Shown: positions 11,510-24,787, numbered from the stretch's first letter. The stretch: 64,000 bases of DNA from Neocallimastix lanati (nom. inval.) (GCA_016946835.1 JACVTC010000032.1:766001-830000); one strand, 5' to 3'. Numbers and translations are program-made. The notes: generated by a model from the sequence alone, not told the origin.

Positions 11510-12411
11510 GATAGTAACAAGTTCTCAAATAATAAAGTTATAATAATACCTATATTAAAATATCCCCAATTCAACTTAGGGTTTTCGTGGATTATACGTT
11601 TACGCTGTGGTTATAAATACAATACTACTATTGCTATTAGAATGGGTAGAGTTTCAGAAGATTGTCACAAGACTTGCCCCTGTTGTGGCAAAAATAATCA
11701 ATCTTTTGAACATTGGATTTTTAAATGTAATGTTCTTGCATCTTTTAGATGGAAATCTATAAATAAAATTTCATCGATGATCTCTATGTTTTGTTCGCTA
11801 GGAAGATTAGAGTGTTTAATCTTCTTTCTTCCAATGACTCTATCTCTTATTTTGATGATTATATCAATCATTATTTATACTTGTTCCTTCTTGGTGGGAC
11901 TTTAGCTTTAAATGAGCTACATTTTCGATAGTGGGGAAACAGAGACAATTAAATGGACAACTTTTCAAAGGTTCATTTTGAGTCACCTGTTCCAAAAATT
12001 GTGGGCTTGGCGGAATTCTTAACAAGTGCAATTCCTATCATAAGTAGTTCGTTTTGAGCTATTATTTTATAGGTATTCCAAAAATACCAAACTTAACCAA
12101 GAGTGTCGACTGTCATACTGATAAGGCATAATGATAATACAGGATCATCATCTATTTCTACGAAGGGTGAAACTCGCCTTAGTAGTTCAATAAATGATGA
12201 ATCTGATGAGAGTTTAGTGGACACCACACTATCTATTTTAAAGATGTTACTTCTAGGTTTTATTATATATTTTTTTTTATTTGTTAGGAAGGGAGAATTC
12301 CCGCATAATACAACTTGCCAAAATACATAATATTTTTTATTTTTTATTTTTTATTTTTTATTTTTTATTTTTTATTTTTTATTTTTTATTTTTTATTTTT
12401 TATTTTTTATT

Positions 12412-12444
<33 letters not shown>

Positions 12445-12649
12445 ATTTTTTATTTTTTATTTTTTATTTTTTATTTTTTATTTTTTATTTTTTATTTTTA
12501 TTTTTATTTTTTATTTTTTATTTTTTATTTTTTATTTTTTATTTTTTATTTTTTATTTTTTATTTTTTATTTTTTATTTTTTATTTTTTATTTTTTATTT
12601 TTTATTTTTTATTTTTTATTTTTTATTTTTTATTTTTTATTTTTTATTT

Positions 12650-12686
<37 letters not shown>

Positions 12687-12851
12687 ATTTTTTATTTTTT
12701 ATTTTTTATTTTTTATTTTTTATTTTTTATTTTTTATTTTTTATTTTTTATTTTTTATTTTTTATTTTTTATTTTTTATTTTTTATTTTTTATTTTTTAT
12801 TTTTTATTTTTTATTTTTTATTTTTTATTTTTTATTTTTTATTTTTTATTT

Positions 12852-12888
<37 letters not shown>

Positions 12889-13012
12889 ATTTTTTATTTT
12901 TTATTTTTTATTTTTTATTTCAAATGTTCTTTTTTATCTACATGTATTTTTTATATTAAAATTAATAAAATTATGGAAATGTATTCTCTTCCCTGTATGA
13001 AAAAAAAAATTC
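11510..13012 (+). mobile_element. LINE family B C-terminal remnant with expanded 3' UTR
   Basis: 11510-11770 encodes the post-RT and zinc-knuckle region (LRCGYKYNTTIAIRMGR, then CPCCGKNNQSFEHWIFKC). After frameshifts the C-terminus resumes (LAEFLT, RVSTVILIRHNDN) to about 12270. The 3' UTR is then interrupted by a 590-bp TTTTTTA array and closes with AATAAAATTATGGAAATGTATTCTC and an A tract. It is a broken 5'-truncated copy, not a gene. Confidence 0.85.
12331..12920 (+). repeat. Tandem array of the 7-mer TTTTTTA (about 84 copies)
   Basis: Nearly pure TTTTTTA units with rare 5-6 bp variants, inside the 3' UTR of the LINE B remnant. The other family B copies have only short T-rich DNA at this point. 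Because 7 is not a multiple of 3, all three forward frames spell the same FFIFYFL heptapeptide with no stop, so long apparent reading frames here are artefacts. Confidence 0.95.
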
Positions 13013-13640
13013 TTTTATCTTTCTTTTCCTTTTAATTTACATATATTTTATTAACTATTTAATTAATAAAGATGAAACAATTTTTGCTGCCGTTAAAAAA
13101 AAAAAAAATGGATTAGTTTATTTCTCTTCATTTCCTTTGTATTATGTTTTATCAATAATGGATTAAAAATTATTGCAAAAATCATAGCTAAGAGAATCTC
13201 TAAATATGGAATTGATAAAAAGGACTTAAAAGACCTGAACAATATGGATTTCGTAACCGAGAAGAATGTATAAGTCTTTACACTACATTAATAAAGTTAA
13301 AAAAGCACTTTATTCCATAAAAAAGGATTCCTTAAAAAATCCTCCTCTTCCTATTCCTTATAAAAGAATGTTAATCTTCTGCTTTAGTAATTGGGCAAGT
13401 TTCGTATTATGCACCTCTACTTGGATCGAATAAAAAAAGAACGAGGAAGTACACAGACGTTAGTTAATATTGGATTGAAGGATTTTCTAATAGGAATAGC
13501 TTTACTTCCCTTTATTGTGTTTCTAAAGAACTTGACATTCCTCCTCTTTCGTCGAAATGTTGCGACTGCTCAAGGTAAGGTGTTTTTTTTTCTTAAAATT
13601 GTATTATCTCTGATTTACTTATAGAGATATATCAAGTTGT
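13013..13640 (+). mobile_element. LINE family C 3' end followed by an RT fragment
   Basis: 13013-13107 ends AATAAAGATGAAACAATTTTTGCTGCCGTT plus A tract, a third LINE 3' signature (family C). From about 13140 a decayed RT segment follows (NGLKIIAKIIAKRIS, RPEQYGFRNREECISLY), then a piece resembling the post-RT region (YAPLLGSNKK, ELDIPPLS). Frameshifts throughout. Confidence 0.8.
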
Positions 13641-13666
13641 AGACGTCATGCTTGAGATAAAGAAAG

Positions 13667-14130
13667 TAATTTTTTTTTTTTTTTTTTTTTAACGGGCAGC
13701 AAACTTGTTTCATCTTTATTAATTAAATATTTGAAAAAATACATGTAATAAAAAGAAAAAAAAAAAAAAAAAAGATAAAAAATAAACAAAAAATAAAACA
13801 CAAAATAAAATAAAATAAAATAATGGTATAATATATTCTAGTTTCATTTAATTAATATCTGTAAGACTTCACAATGGCATTATTATACTGTAGTATAATA
13901 ATTAATTTTGATTTCGCAATGTTAATCCTAATTTTAAGATACAAAATTATGATCTTCATTGGTTGCGCTAGCCCTGCTGGCCAGAAAAAAGTTCATATGC
14001 AACGGACCTCATTTCCATTATGGATTACGGTTTGAATTGACTATCTGAAAGAAACTATGGTCTTCTCCTTCAGAGTCATTGGTTTCACTAGCCTTATCTT
14101 AAATAGCGTTTATCTTCAATTGAGATTTCA
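13667..14130 (-). mobile_element. LINE family C 3' remnant, minus strand
   Basis: The T tract at 13670-13690 followed by AACGGGCAGCAAACTTGTTTCATC is the reverse complement of the family C 3' end. Further in, GTTCATATGCAACGGACCTC, GGTTTGAATTGAC and TCTCCTTCAGAGTCATTGG match blocks at 23245-23345 and 32935-33030. The last blocks read on the minus strand as a C-terminal coding tail (SEGEDHSFFQIVNSN). Confidence 0.75.
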
Positions 14131-14232
14131 CATTCATTATAAATGTCATTAATGAACATGTGAAACAATATTGCTATAAGGGGTTGATTAATTATAAAAA
14201 ATTAATTCTTTTTATTGTCTCAATAATTTTTT

Positions 14233-14860
14233 TTTTTTTTTTTTTCTTAGACTAGGAATAAACTTTATTTAATAATATTTTTTTAAAAAATACATGAAGT
14301 TTAAATACATGAATTTTTTTTTTTTTTTATATTAATATTAAAAAACTACGTTATGAGATTCAAGGACGAAATGGCCTCTAACTCTTCCCATTCATCGAAG
14401 ATAACTCCATGTGGATGAAAATTATCATTCGAATCTGTATCAGAATTTCTTCTTTGCCTTATCGTTACGACGTCGACGCTCTTGACAACGGTAGGTCTAA
14501 CACTATGCAAATCGATCATGGTGTAAAAATCACCAATCACAATAGGCATAATGTTAGTATGGAATTCCGCAAGCCCCACAAAATATGAAATCGGGAAAGA
14601 AGACTCGTTCGAAGGTGATTGAAAAATATTATTAATAAATCGCCTTCTTTCCCCCGAGCCGATCTTTAAGATTTCAAATACTGCATTTCCGCCAAGAAGG
14701 AGACACAGCACGTAAAAATTGATATTATCATCAAAATCTCAATCAATAATAATAATAATAGTAATAAAAAGCTCAAAAAAGATGAAATGTTCTATAAGAA
14801 CCTCAGTAATGACGAAGTTTATAGCAAAAACAAAACAAACAAACAGACAAAAAAAAAAAA
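14233..14860 (-). mobile_element. LINE 3' remnant, minus strand
   Basis: The minus-strand open stretch 14711-14346 matches the end of the intact LINE protein: LGGNAVFEI, ERRRFINNIF, YFVGLAEFHTNI, VVKSVDVVTIRQ and GVIFDEWEELEAI. The 3' UTR ends in AATAAAGTTTATTCCTAGTCTAAG-A(n), read from the T tract at 14242. It is a family A relative, diverged and 5'-truncated. Coding similarity may extend to about 14800. Confidence 0.82.
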
Positions 14861-15770
14861 AAAAAAAAAAGATAATAAAAAAAAATTATAAATATTTTAA
14901 AAGTTCATATTTTAATATAAATAATACATATTATATAGTTTTCTTTCCTTTCTTTTTTTTTTTTTTTTTTTTAAGTAAAAACTTTTAAAGAAATGTAATT
15001 TATTTTTTATTTATTGTTTCATTAATAGTATTTTTTACTTTATATTTTATTTTTATTATACTTTATTTTTATTACATTTTATTTTTATTTTTTATTTTAT
15101 TTTATTTTTTATTTTATTTTATTTATAAGATTGATGCTTTTTTTTTTTTTTTTTTTTTTTTTTTTGTTTTTGTTTTTTTTGTTTTTTTGTTTTGTTTTTG
15201 TTTTGTTTTTGTTTGTTTATTTATTTATGTTTTATTTTAATTTTCTTATTTATTTTCTATTTTTATTTTCTATTTTTATTTTTTATTTATTTTTTCTATT
15301 TCTATTTATTTTCTATTTAAATTAAATAAATTATTTCTAATTTATTATTATTTACATTTCTATATATTTCTATTATATTTCTATATATAATTTATTCTAT
15401 TTTTCATCTTGTAATATAATAATTTAATTTTAATTTATTCAATTTTATTTTATAATTTATAATTTATAATTTATATTTTTTATTTTTTTTTTTTTTTATT
15501 TTTTTTTTTTTTTAATTATAATAAATATTTATATATATAAATTAAAATTAAATATTTTATTTTATTAATATTAAAATTTATGCAATTATTGTTATTGCAA
15601 TTATTGACATTTCTATTTTTTTTTTTTTTTTAATTTTTATAATTATTATAATTTTTTTTTTATATCATTATTCATTATCACTTTTTTTTTTTTTTTAATA
15701 AAAAAAAAAAGAAAAGAATAAATTAAAAAAATAATTTAAAAAAATAATTCAAAATAATATATTAATCATC
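14861..15770. other. AT-rich spacer
   Basis: T-rich low-complexity DNA (T runs at about 15138-15168, 15488-15513 and 15617-15632) between LINE debris and the 3' end of the CotH-dockerin gene. The open frames here are poly-Phe/Leu artefacts. Confidence 0.6.
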
Positions 15771-18021
15771 TTAGTTGGAACAGTAGGATTGAATACCGCA
15801 CCAATGTTGATTTTCATAACCCCATTTACCATCGTCATCAGTTTCATAGACGTAACATCCCTTACAACATGGATAACCAAATACTTCAGACCAACATTCT
15901 TCATCATTAGTTTGTTCAGTGTAAGGAGTAAGACCACACCATTCACCCTTCTTGAAGTCATAACCCCAATCCCCATAGACATCTTTTTCATAGACAGTCT
16001 TAACATTTTTATCACAACATGGGTAACCAATAATTTCAGCCATACATTGATATGTTTGAGCAGCTGGAGTAGATTCAGCTGGCTTAGTATCATTAGTAGT
16101 TTCAGTTGGTTGAGCTTCAGTAGAAGTTTCAGTTGGTTTTTCAGCTTGAGAATCTTCATGTACAATAATATCATCAGTCTTGTAGGAACCAAAACCTAAA
16201 ATTGCAAAATTAATACCATCCCAAATACCAGTAATAATTTCACCTTCAACATCTTTATTAACAGGATATTCATAATTTTCATCTAAATAGGTTTGATCAC
16301 ATTCAATTTTATATGTTTTACAAACATATCTATATTTAGCAAGAATCCAATACTTAAGACCATAAGCAGATGAATTGATGACGGTATCTTGAATAGTTGT
16401 GAATTCACTGTTGGCATCCCATTGTTCTATAGAATAATCAGAACCTTTTTTGTTGAGAACACCTGGACGATTTATAATTTCATCAGCAGTTTTATCTTTA
16501 ATAACATGAGGCTTAATGAATTCTTTTAATTCATCAATATGAGCAAAAAGAGTAGCTGGATTAAATACTTCAGTAACAATTTTTCTAAGAATATTTAAGA
16601 AACGAGTTGGATCTTTGAAAATTAAAATTTCAATAATACGTTGACGTTTAGAGTCCCATTCACCAAAGGAATAATTTGGGAAATCTTTATTTGGATCAGT
16701 TTCAGTTAAACCGAATTCAATGTTATCAACATCTTGTCCGAAATCAGCATCAAAATCATAATAAATGATGGTCCATTTACCATTAGATTTTTGTTTATAC
16801 ATACTGAAATTATGACCAGTACTTAAAAAATGATCCCAAGAACCAGTTAAATATTCTAATGCAATTTCATTTAAAAATTGATCAACTTCAAAAATATCTT
16901 CAATATCTTCAGCGGATTGAGCATTATCTAAAGCAGTTAAGAATTCAACCCATTCACTTCTATCAGTAACATCTTCATTTTCGTTATAGCATAATTCAGC
17001 AGAACTCATTACTGATAAATAATTGGAACCATCTTTACATTTGTATAAGTTAGGGGTATCCGCTTCACCATATACTTGTTCAATCCATGGTAACTTTGGA
17101 GCATCCATTAAAATATACATACCTAAATATTCTTCATTAATATATAAGGTAATATAATTTGCAGATATAGAAGTAAGTCCTAAACGATTATGAATATCAC
17201 AAGATAATTTTGATCTTAAATAGGTAGCTTCACGAGCATCTGAACGAATTCTAAATTGAGATCTACCATATAAATCTTTGTTTCCACGAATTTTAAGATT
17301 GAAACCTTGTCTACCATAGATACGAGAGGAAGAACCACCTAAAGAAAACGTAATTTTTTTGAATGATTTTTCTTCGCTATTTATTTATTATATTAAAAAA
17401 AAAAAAAAAGTATAAATTTTTTATAAATTTATTAAGATAAATGCAGTATTTTTTTTTATTATTATTGTAATTATATCAAAATTTAAATTTACTCTAAATT
17501 AGAATAAAAATATAAGAAAATATTATTTTTATATTCTTTAATATTTACCCATTAACTTGAACAACTAAGGTAGCATCCTTAGTTTTAAAAGCTTCTTCTT
17601 CTTCAGCAGGTCCAGGTCCAGCTTCAGCTTCCGTATTATTAGCTGGAATCATAGGTGGAGGATTATTAAATAATTCTTTGAGTTGCTCAACAAAATTTCC
17701 ACCAACGAATTGACAGTTTTCCTTTAATAATGCAAATTTTTCGTCAGGCATTGTCAACTTAAAGGTAGCGATTTCATTGTCGGTTAATTCAAAGATTTTT
17801 GCACGATTAGTATCACCGATAAATGAAGATTTAGCGGATACCAAGGAAGCTATTTAAAAAAAAATATTATAATTATTATTTTAATATAAAGTATTATTAA
17901 TAATGATATTACTTATTAGAATTTTAAAAATTTCTATTTTAAATGTAATATATTTTATTTATTTAATTTTTTTTCTTTGATATTTACCTAAGAAAAGAGC
18001 AGATATTATTTTTTTTATCAT
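15771..18021 (-). CDS. CotH-kinase protein with two C-terminal fungal dockerins (copy 1)
   Basis: Secreted protein, probably docked onto the fungal cellulosome. Exons on the minus strand: 18021-17988, 17849-17549 and 17376-15771; introns 17850-17987 and 17377-17548 (both GTAAAT...TAG); 646 aa. Exon 1 supplies a signal peptide (MIKKIISALFLASLVSA). The CotH domain covers roughly residues 50-440, with GGSSSRIYGRQGFNLKIRG, SWDHFLSTGHNFSMYK and the acidic DFDADFGQD loop near 319-327, the likely metal site. A Thr/Pro/Glu linker leads to two dockerins at about 554-594 and 606-646, each with CxxxxGYPCC and WGYxxxxxWCG. Bacterial CotH is a spore-coat protein kinase. CotH-dockerin proteins are known in anaerobic fungi, but their substrate is not settled. 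Closest relative: the gene at 24812. Confidence 0.95.
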
Positions 18022-21000
18022 TTTTATAATATTTTTTTATTTTTTATTTTTATTATTTTTATTATTTTATTTTTTATTATTATTTTTACAAAAACAAAAC
18101 TTTATTAATTAAAAATTCTTTTATTTTATAAAAGATAAATTTAATTTCTATTTTTTTTTTTTTTTGTTTATTGTTTAATCAAAAAAAAAGAAATAAAATG
18201 AAAAATAAAAAAAACGTGAAATTTTATTTCTTTTATAAGCGAAATATTAGTGTATTTTTTAAAAATAAAAAAAAAATAGATAAAATTAAATAATGTTTTA
18301 ATATAATAAAAAATGTCTTAAAGTTTAAAGTTATGTAGTTAAAAAATTGACATTTAAAAATAATATTTTATAAGGTTTAAATATAAACCATGCATTAATG
18401 AAAAAAAATATATACACCAATATTATTATACAAATATTAATATATTTAGTAAAAAATTTTTTCTATAATAAAAATGAAAAAAAAAAAAACGTTATATTAT
18501 TATATTAATTATATTAATATATCATAATTTAATTTCAACCAATAGAAAAAAGGCTATATATTATATAATTTTTTTTTCAATTAACAAATTGAAGAAGCTT
18601 AAATATTATTAAAAAAAAAACTTTTTATAGGTTTTGTGTATATTACAATATTATTACTATATTATTAAATTAATATAATTTTAGATATGCCAATCTAGGT
18701 TGTAACTTTAAATTAGAAATTTCATAAAGATTATGATAGAGATTAGGTTTATGAAATATATATTAATTAAAATTTAAAAAAAATGATACATATCATAATA
18801 TGTATCATTATATTCTAGATTCGATTAAAAAAATTTTTAAAAATACATTATTTAAAATATTTAGAAAAAAAAAATTTTTTTTTTTTTGTTTATATGATTA
18901 ATATATATATATATTTATTCTAGACAAAGTTATCTATTATAATAAATTTAATTATACTTTTTATATGCTATTTTTAATAAAGAGAATATAATATTAAGAA
19001 TATTTTATTTTGTTTCGTTTTTTTTATTATTATTATTATTATTAATATTATTATTATTATTATTATTATTATATTTTAATATGTTAATTATTATTTTATT
19101 TTAATAAATTTATAAATTTTTTACAGGTTTATTGTAATTAATTTTTAATATTTAATATATACACATTATTTATATTTATTTCTAATAGAAAGGAACATTT
19201 GAGTAATTAATATTCACATTATAATTATGATAATTTTTTAAACATACTCAAATGGTCAATTTGACTTTAATGATTAGATCAAAATGTCGAATTATAATAA
19301 TACAAAATTTTTATTTAAAATAAAAAATTATTTTAAAATTTATTATTATGTTTTATTATTATTCTGTTACTTGTAATTTATAAAAGATTTATTTAATATA
19401 ATTATTACTATAATATTATGACAATAATCCTTCAAAGAACTATTCAAAAGATTTAAAATAATTAATAAAACATTGAACTTTAATTTTAATATTAATATAA
19501 AATAAAATAATATTAATATTCTATAATATAAAATTAAGAAAACAATATAATCACTAAATATATTTATATTTTTTTATATTTATTCAACTTTTTAAAAAAT
19601 AGATTATAATTCTATTATTATTGATTCATATTATATTTTAAAATTAATAAGTTATATATAAAATTAAAGACAATACTTTCAAATTTATACATATTAAAAA
19701 AAAAATTATAATAAAAATATATAAATTTTTTTATATATATTTATTAAAATATACATATTTTATAAATTTTTTTTTTGAAATAATTATATTAAAAATTCTT
19801 TAATAATTATACTATATATATTTATATAATTTATATATATCAAAGCAGATGAAATGAAAAATTTTCATAGTTAATAACTAAAGTAATAAATAAAATATTT
19901 ACTTTATAGGAAAAAAAAAATAAACATATATATATATTTTAATAAAGAAAAAAAAATTTTGAATCTATTAAAAAAATTTTTCATTATTTATACACATATA
20001 TTATGATTAACTATTAATATTAAATGTTATTAATTTTATTAAATTTTCATTAATAAAATTTTAGAAATTATTCTTTATAAACTTTAAATAATAATATTTA
20101 TATTTATTCATGAATTTTAAACTTTAATATCAATAATATCTTTTATTAACATCAAATTCAAATATTTTATTTATTTATTTTTTTTTATGAAATTTTTATT
20201 GCTTGCTACTTTAAAATAATAGTACTTTTTTCTGTAAAAAAAAAAAAAAAATAGATAACATATCAAAATATAAATATATTTAAAGTGATCTATCCCTAAA
20301 AAAAAATAATTAATTTAATAATAATTTTTTTTTTACCAAAAAACCATTATAAATAAGTAAATAAATAAAAAGACATATTCTCTGACTGTATCACTATTAT
20401 TCAATTAATTCAACTCATGGATTTAATTCTTTTTCTTTTCTTAAATATATAATTATGATAGATAATTACATATGTTTGTATATGTATATATTATAATTTA
20501 TATATATATATTTATAAAAAAGTTTTCTAAAACTTTAATAATAATAATTATTCCAAAAAAAAAATTATATATTAATGATATGGAATGACAATTCATGATT
20601 TTAATTAAAAAAGATATTAAAAAATAAATGAAAAATCTATTTCTAACAGAGCCACATTTTTTATTTTTTATGTTAAAAAGATTATTTACTCTAATATACT
20701 TATGATAATTAGAATGCTATAATAATTTATTTTATATCTTATATTTTATCTCATTCTATATTTATCAAAAAGATAAAATTATATTGTCTATATGCTATTT
20801 TTTGTTGTTATAATTGATATATAATTATTATTTATTTATTTTTATTATTTATCAAAAAGATAAAATTATATTGTCTATATGCTATTTTTTGTTGTTATAA
20901 TTGATATATAATTATTATTTATTTATTTTTATTATTTATCAAAAAGATAAAATTATATTGTCTATATGCTATTTTTTGTTATTATAATTGATATATAATT

Positions 21001-22365
21001 ATTATTTATTTATTTTTATTTTTAACAAAGTAATATTATTTCTTAATATTAAATTTTTAATATATTAAATAAAATTATTAGCTCTTTTTTTTTCTTGAAT
21101 TCTAAATTTTATTCTATAGTTTTAATATTTGTTTCATATAATTTATTTCTATAAATATAACTTTAATAAATATATATAAATTAATATTAAATAAATAATA
21201 TATTAATAGGGGATCGTGAATTTCGCAATCGTGAATTTCACAATGTGGCTTAAAAACTTTTTAAAATAAAGCCATATATTTTTAATATATATAAAATCAT
21301 AAATAAATATATAAATAATTATTATTTCAAAAGAAATAAATATATTCTATTAAAAAAGAATTATAAAAAAATTATTTTTATTATAAAAATAATTTTTATA
21401 ATTGATATTAATAAATTATATACATATAAAAAAAAATATATTTATTATTTACTTATTATTTATTTAAATATTAAAAAAACAAGCCATATACAAAAATACG
21501 CCATATTACGAAATACATTCATATTAATAAATAATATATCAATTAAATATATGCTATTATATATCATAAACTCTAGCTATAAGTAAATTTATTTCAAAAA
21601 ATTAATAAATTAAAAAATTAAAAATTTAAAAAATAAATATTAAACATTAAATATTAATTCTGGATTTATTCAATAATTTTTTTTATTAAATTAATGTTTA
21701 CCAAACTATAATTAATATAATGATATGCGGGACTTTATTTATTAATATATATTAATAATTTAAATAAGAAATTATTATAAAAATTATTATTAAAAAAAGA
21801 TATAAACTTCAATATTTAATAATTATTATTAAATATACAAATATGTTACTACTCATATTTGTTTTATATCAGTAGAAAGTATTCTAGTGTAATTTTTAAA
21901 ATCACAAACCCAAACATTTTTTAATGATTAACTCGTTATAATAATTAATTATAATTTTAATAAATAAATTTATTTTATTATATTTATTTATTTATTTTCT
22001 TCTTTTTATTTATTTTTATATAATATTTAGTTTCCTTGACTGACTGAACTATAACTATATATCTAGTATTTATACTTTTTCTAAATTGCAATTTTATATT
22101 ATTATAATTTATGATGCTTACTATTATATATAAATACATATTATGTTAAGGAGTAAAAATCAAGTGTTTTAATTATAAAAGGAGAAATACATTATATATA
22201 TATTAAAATAATAGAAAGAATATATGTATAAAAAAATGTAACAAATAAAAAAAATATTAAAAATAAGCTTTAATAAAAATAAAGTTAATGTAACACAATA
22301 AAATTAAAAAGAAAATTTAAAATTATGTTATTATTAAATGAACCAAGATTCAATTTCATTATCAA
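18022..22365. other. Long AT-rich gene-free region
   Basis: About 4.3 kb with no convincing coding signal on either strand; dominated by A/T runs, (TTA)n near 19030-19070 and an 87-bp tandem repeat (20761-21020). It contains the upstream region of the CotH-dockerin gene ending at 18021. A short 15-bp direct repeat (ATCGTGAATTTC-CA) lies at about 21214-21243. Confidence 0.6.
20761..21020. repeat. 87-bp tandem repeat, 3 copies
   Basis: Units start at about 20764, 20851 and 20938 (ATCAAAAAGATAAAATTATA...). They are almost identical, with a single G/A difference seen in the third copy, so the duplication is recent. No coding potential. Confidence 0.9.
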
Positions 22366-22850
22366 AAATATTTAATAAAATAGGTGACCACTAAACTTTC
22401 CTTCGATGTACTATGTACTAGGAGGATTAGTAATATAATTTCTTCTTTGCTATATCGGTTCGACGTTGACTCTTTTGGTTGTGATGGGTTTTTTTTTTTT
22501 ACTATATCAATCAAAGAGTAAATCGACTGGTAAAGTCTTAGTAGCACAGAACTCCTGAATAGAAGTTTTTTTTTTTTTTTTTTTAAATGTCTTTATTTCC
22601 CAGTATTGAATTGTAGCTCATGTAGAGTTAAAATTCCACCAAGAAAGAATATAAAAGTATATTAATTCATTTGCTTTTCATAAATCTAAAATTGATGATT
22701 AAGAAGAAAATAAAGGTAATTTCCTTATTTTACTTCCAAACAAAATAAAGAGGTTACTGATGAAATCTAATGATTTCGATCTAGCATTAGAAAACGCATG
22801 AAGTTGAGCATTCTTTAAACTTTTCTGTTGAAAATATATATAAACAATAG
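22366..22850 (-). mobile_element. Decayed LINE C-terminal pieces, minus strand
   Basis: About 22375-22490 reads on the minus strand as a short match to the KSVDVEMIR region (TKRVNVEPI-QRR). From the T tract at 22563, ACTGGGAAATAAAGACATTT and a LGGxxL-like stretch followed by an ELQFxTGE-like stretch match the ends of family B copies near 10390-10450 and 11880-11950. Many breaks. Confidence 0.6.
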
Positions 22851-22854
22851 GTTT

Positions 22855-22926
22855 TTTTTTTTTTTTTATAACTTTAATAATTGCGAACTTTAATTTTATT
22901 TATTTATTCATTTATTAAGTACATGA

Positions 22927-22958
<32 letters not shown>

Positions 22959-23096
22959 CACAATTAATAAAAAAAAAAAATAAATATTATTCATCCAATT
23001 AGATTATAATAATATTTTAAATAATGTGAGATAATTTTTTTTTTTTTCATAGCCGCAATTATTTCGAACTTTAATCTATTTATTTTTTCATTTATT

Positions 23097-23131
<35 letters not shown>

Positions 23132-23350
23132 AGAATTAATAGAATAAATTAAATATTATTTGTCCAATTAGAACAAAATAATATTTATAATAGTAATATG
23201 AAATAAAAAGTAATATTCAAAATAAAGTGTATAAATAAACTCAGAAAAAAGTTCATAGATAACGAACCTCACCTATAAGATTTCTATTTAAAGGGAATTT
23301 TTATTCTGGATTAGGGTTTGAATTGACCATCTAAAAGAAATTATGGTTAA
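22855..23350 (-). mobile_element. LINE family C 3' ends, minus strand (two stacked copies)
   Basis: Two T tracts (22854-22867, 23036-23047) are each followed by a version of AATTGCGAACTTTAATTTT, also seen at 32684. The second copy continues to AAAAAAGTTCATAGATAACGAACCTC and GGGTTTGAATTGACC, shared with 13984 and 32935. On the minus strand these are poly(A)-ended 3' UTRs of 5'-truncated insertions. Confidence 0.65.
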
Positions 23351-23383
23351 AGAAGGAAAATGAATTTTCAATTATAACTTTAA

Positions 23384-24060
23384 AAAAATTTTTTTTATAG
23401 ACTTAGAGAATAACTTTATTTTTTTTTTATTTTTTTTTTTTTTTTAGACTTAGAGAATAACTTTATTTTTTTTTTTTTCCCATTCATCGATGATAACACC
23501 ACATCCATTATTGCGAGTAATAATTTCAGTATTAGTGTTATCTAACGAATATGTATCAGTTCTTTCACCGGGAGGTGAAAATCCATGCCTTATCATTTCG
23601 ACGTCGACGCTCCAGGCAATGGTTGATTCAACGGAATACCATTTCATCAGTAATCTAAAAGATCGACAAATTAAAGTAAAAATACGTTTGTTAGTAACTC
23701 CGCAATCCCCACAAAATACGGAACAATCGACAAAGTTGAACTTTGTTTAAAAATATTGTCAACTAATTGTCTTTGTTCCCCATCATTAAGTTTAAAAAAA
23801 TAAAAATATATGAAATAAAATATTATATATTATAAAATTATAAAAGTGTATTAAAAGCAATAGCCTATAACTTTTCCCATTCATCGATGATAACACCACA
23901 TCCATTATTGCGAGTAATAATTTCAGTATTAGTGTTATCTAACGAATCTGTATCAGTTCTTTCACCGGGAGGTGAAAATCCATGCCTTATCATTTCGACG
24001 TCGACGCTCTTAGCAACAGTAGATTCAATAGATTCAATGCAATATAAATTCAATAAATAA
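23384..24060 (-). mobile_element. Two stacked LINE family A 3' ends, minus strand
   Basis: Minus-strand frames at 23647-23450 and 24053-23865 both encode the end of the family A protein (KSVDVEMIRHGFSPPGER and GVIIDEWEKL), over 90% alike. The 3' signature (T tract plus AGACTTAGAGAATAACTTTA) appears twice near 23398 and 23445. The upstream part of the first copy covers the YFVG-LTN segment (23650-23790). Both are 5'-truncated, dead copies. Confidence 0.85.
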
Positions 24061-24217
24061 AATTATATGTAATTTTTTTTTTTCTAATAAATTAATTTTA
24101 CTTTATTCAATTCTTTATTTTATAATTTATAAGTATTTTATTTATTTCTACATTTTATAGGAATTATTATTTATTTTTATTTTATTTTATTTTATTTTAT
24201 ATTACTTTTTTATTTTT

Positions 24218-24258
<41 letters not shown>

Positions 24259-24755
24259 TATTTTCATTATATTGTTATATTATAACAATAGTTATCTCTA
24301 TTTTTTTTTCTAGTTTTATTACTAATAAAAAAAGAAAAAAAAATTACTATTTAAAAATGTTATATACAAAAATATTTATAAATTTTCTTTTATAATAAAA
24401 ATTATTGTATTTATATTTAATATATATATTTAAATTTTAAAAAATAAAAAAAGGTTTACTTTTTTTTACTTTTTTTTTTTTTATTTTTTTTCCCTTTCTT
24501 TACCTCTAGTAATATAAAATAATATAATCAATATATTTTTTATATTTTAATTTGAAAAAAAAAATTTTTTTTATTTACGTTTTAAATAATATATTAATTA
24601 TTATTTTTCTTATTCTAACTTTTTGCTGATGAAATGTTTTTAAACCTTTTTTGCATACTTTTTTTTTTCCATATTGTTTAATTAATTCTTATTAATTTTT
24701 AGTTAATTTAAATTATATTTATATTTAAATTATATTATATTATAATAATTCTTAT

Positions 24756-24787
<32 letters not shown>

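Noticed and set aside
12281-13000. Long Phe/Leu/Ile-rich reading frames
   Set aside because: By-product of the TTTTTTA array, which is open in all forward frames; no normal codon use.
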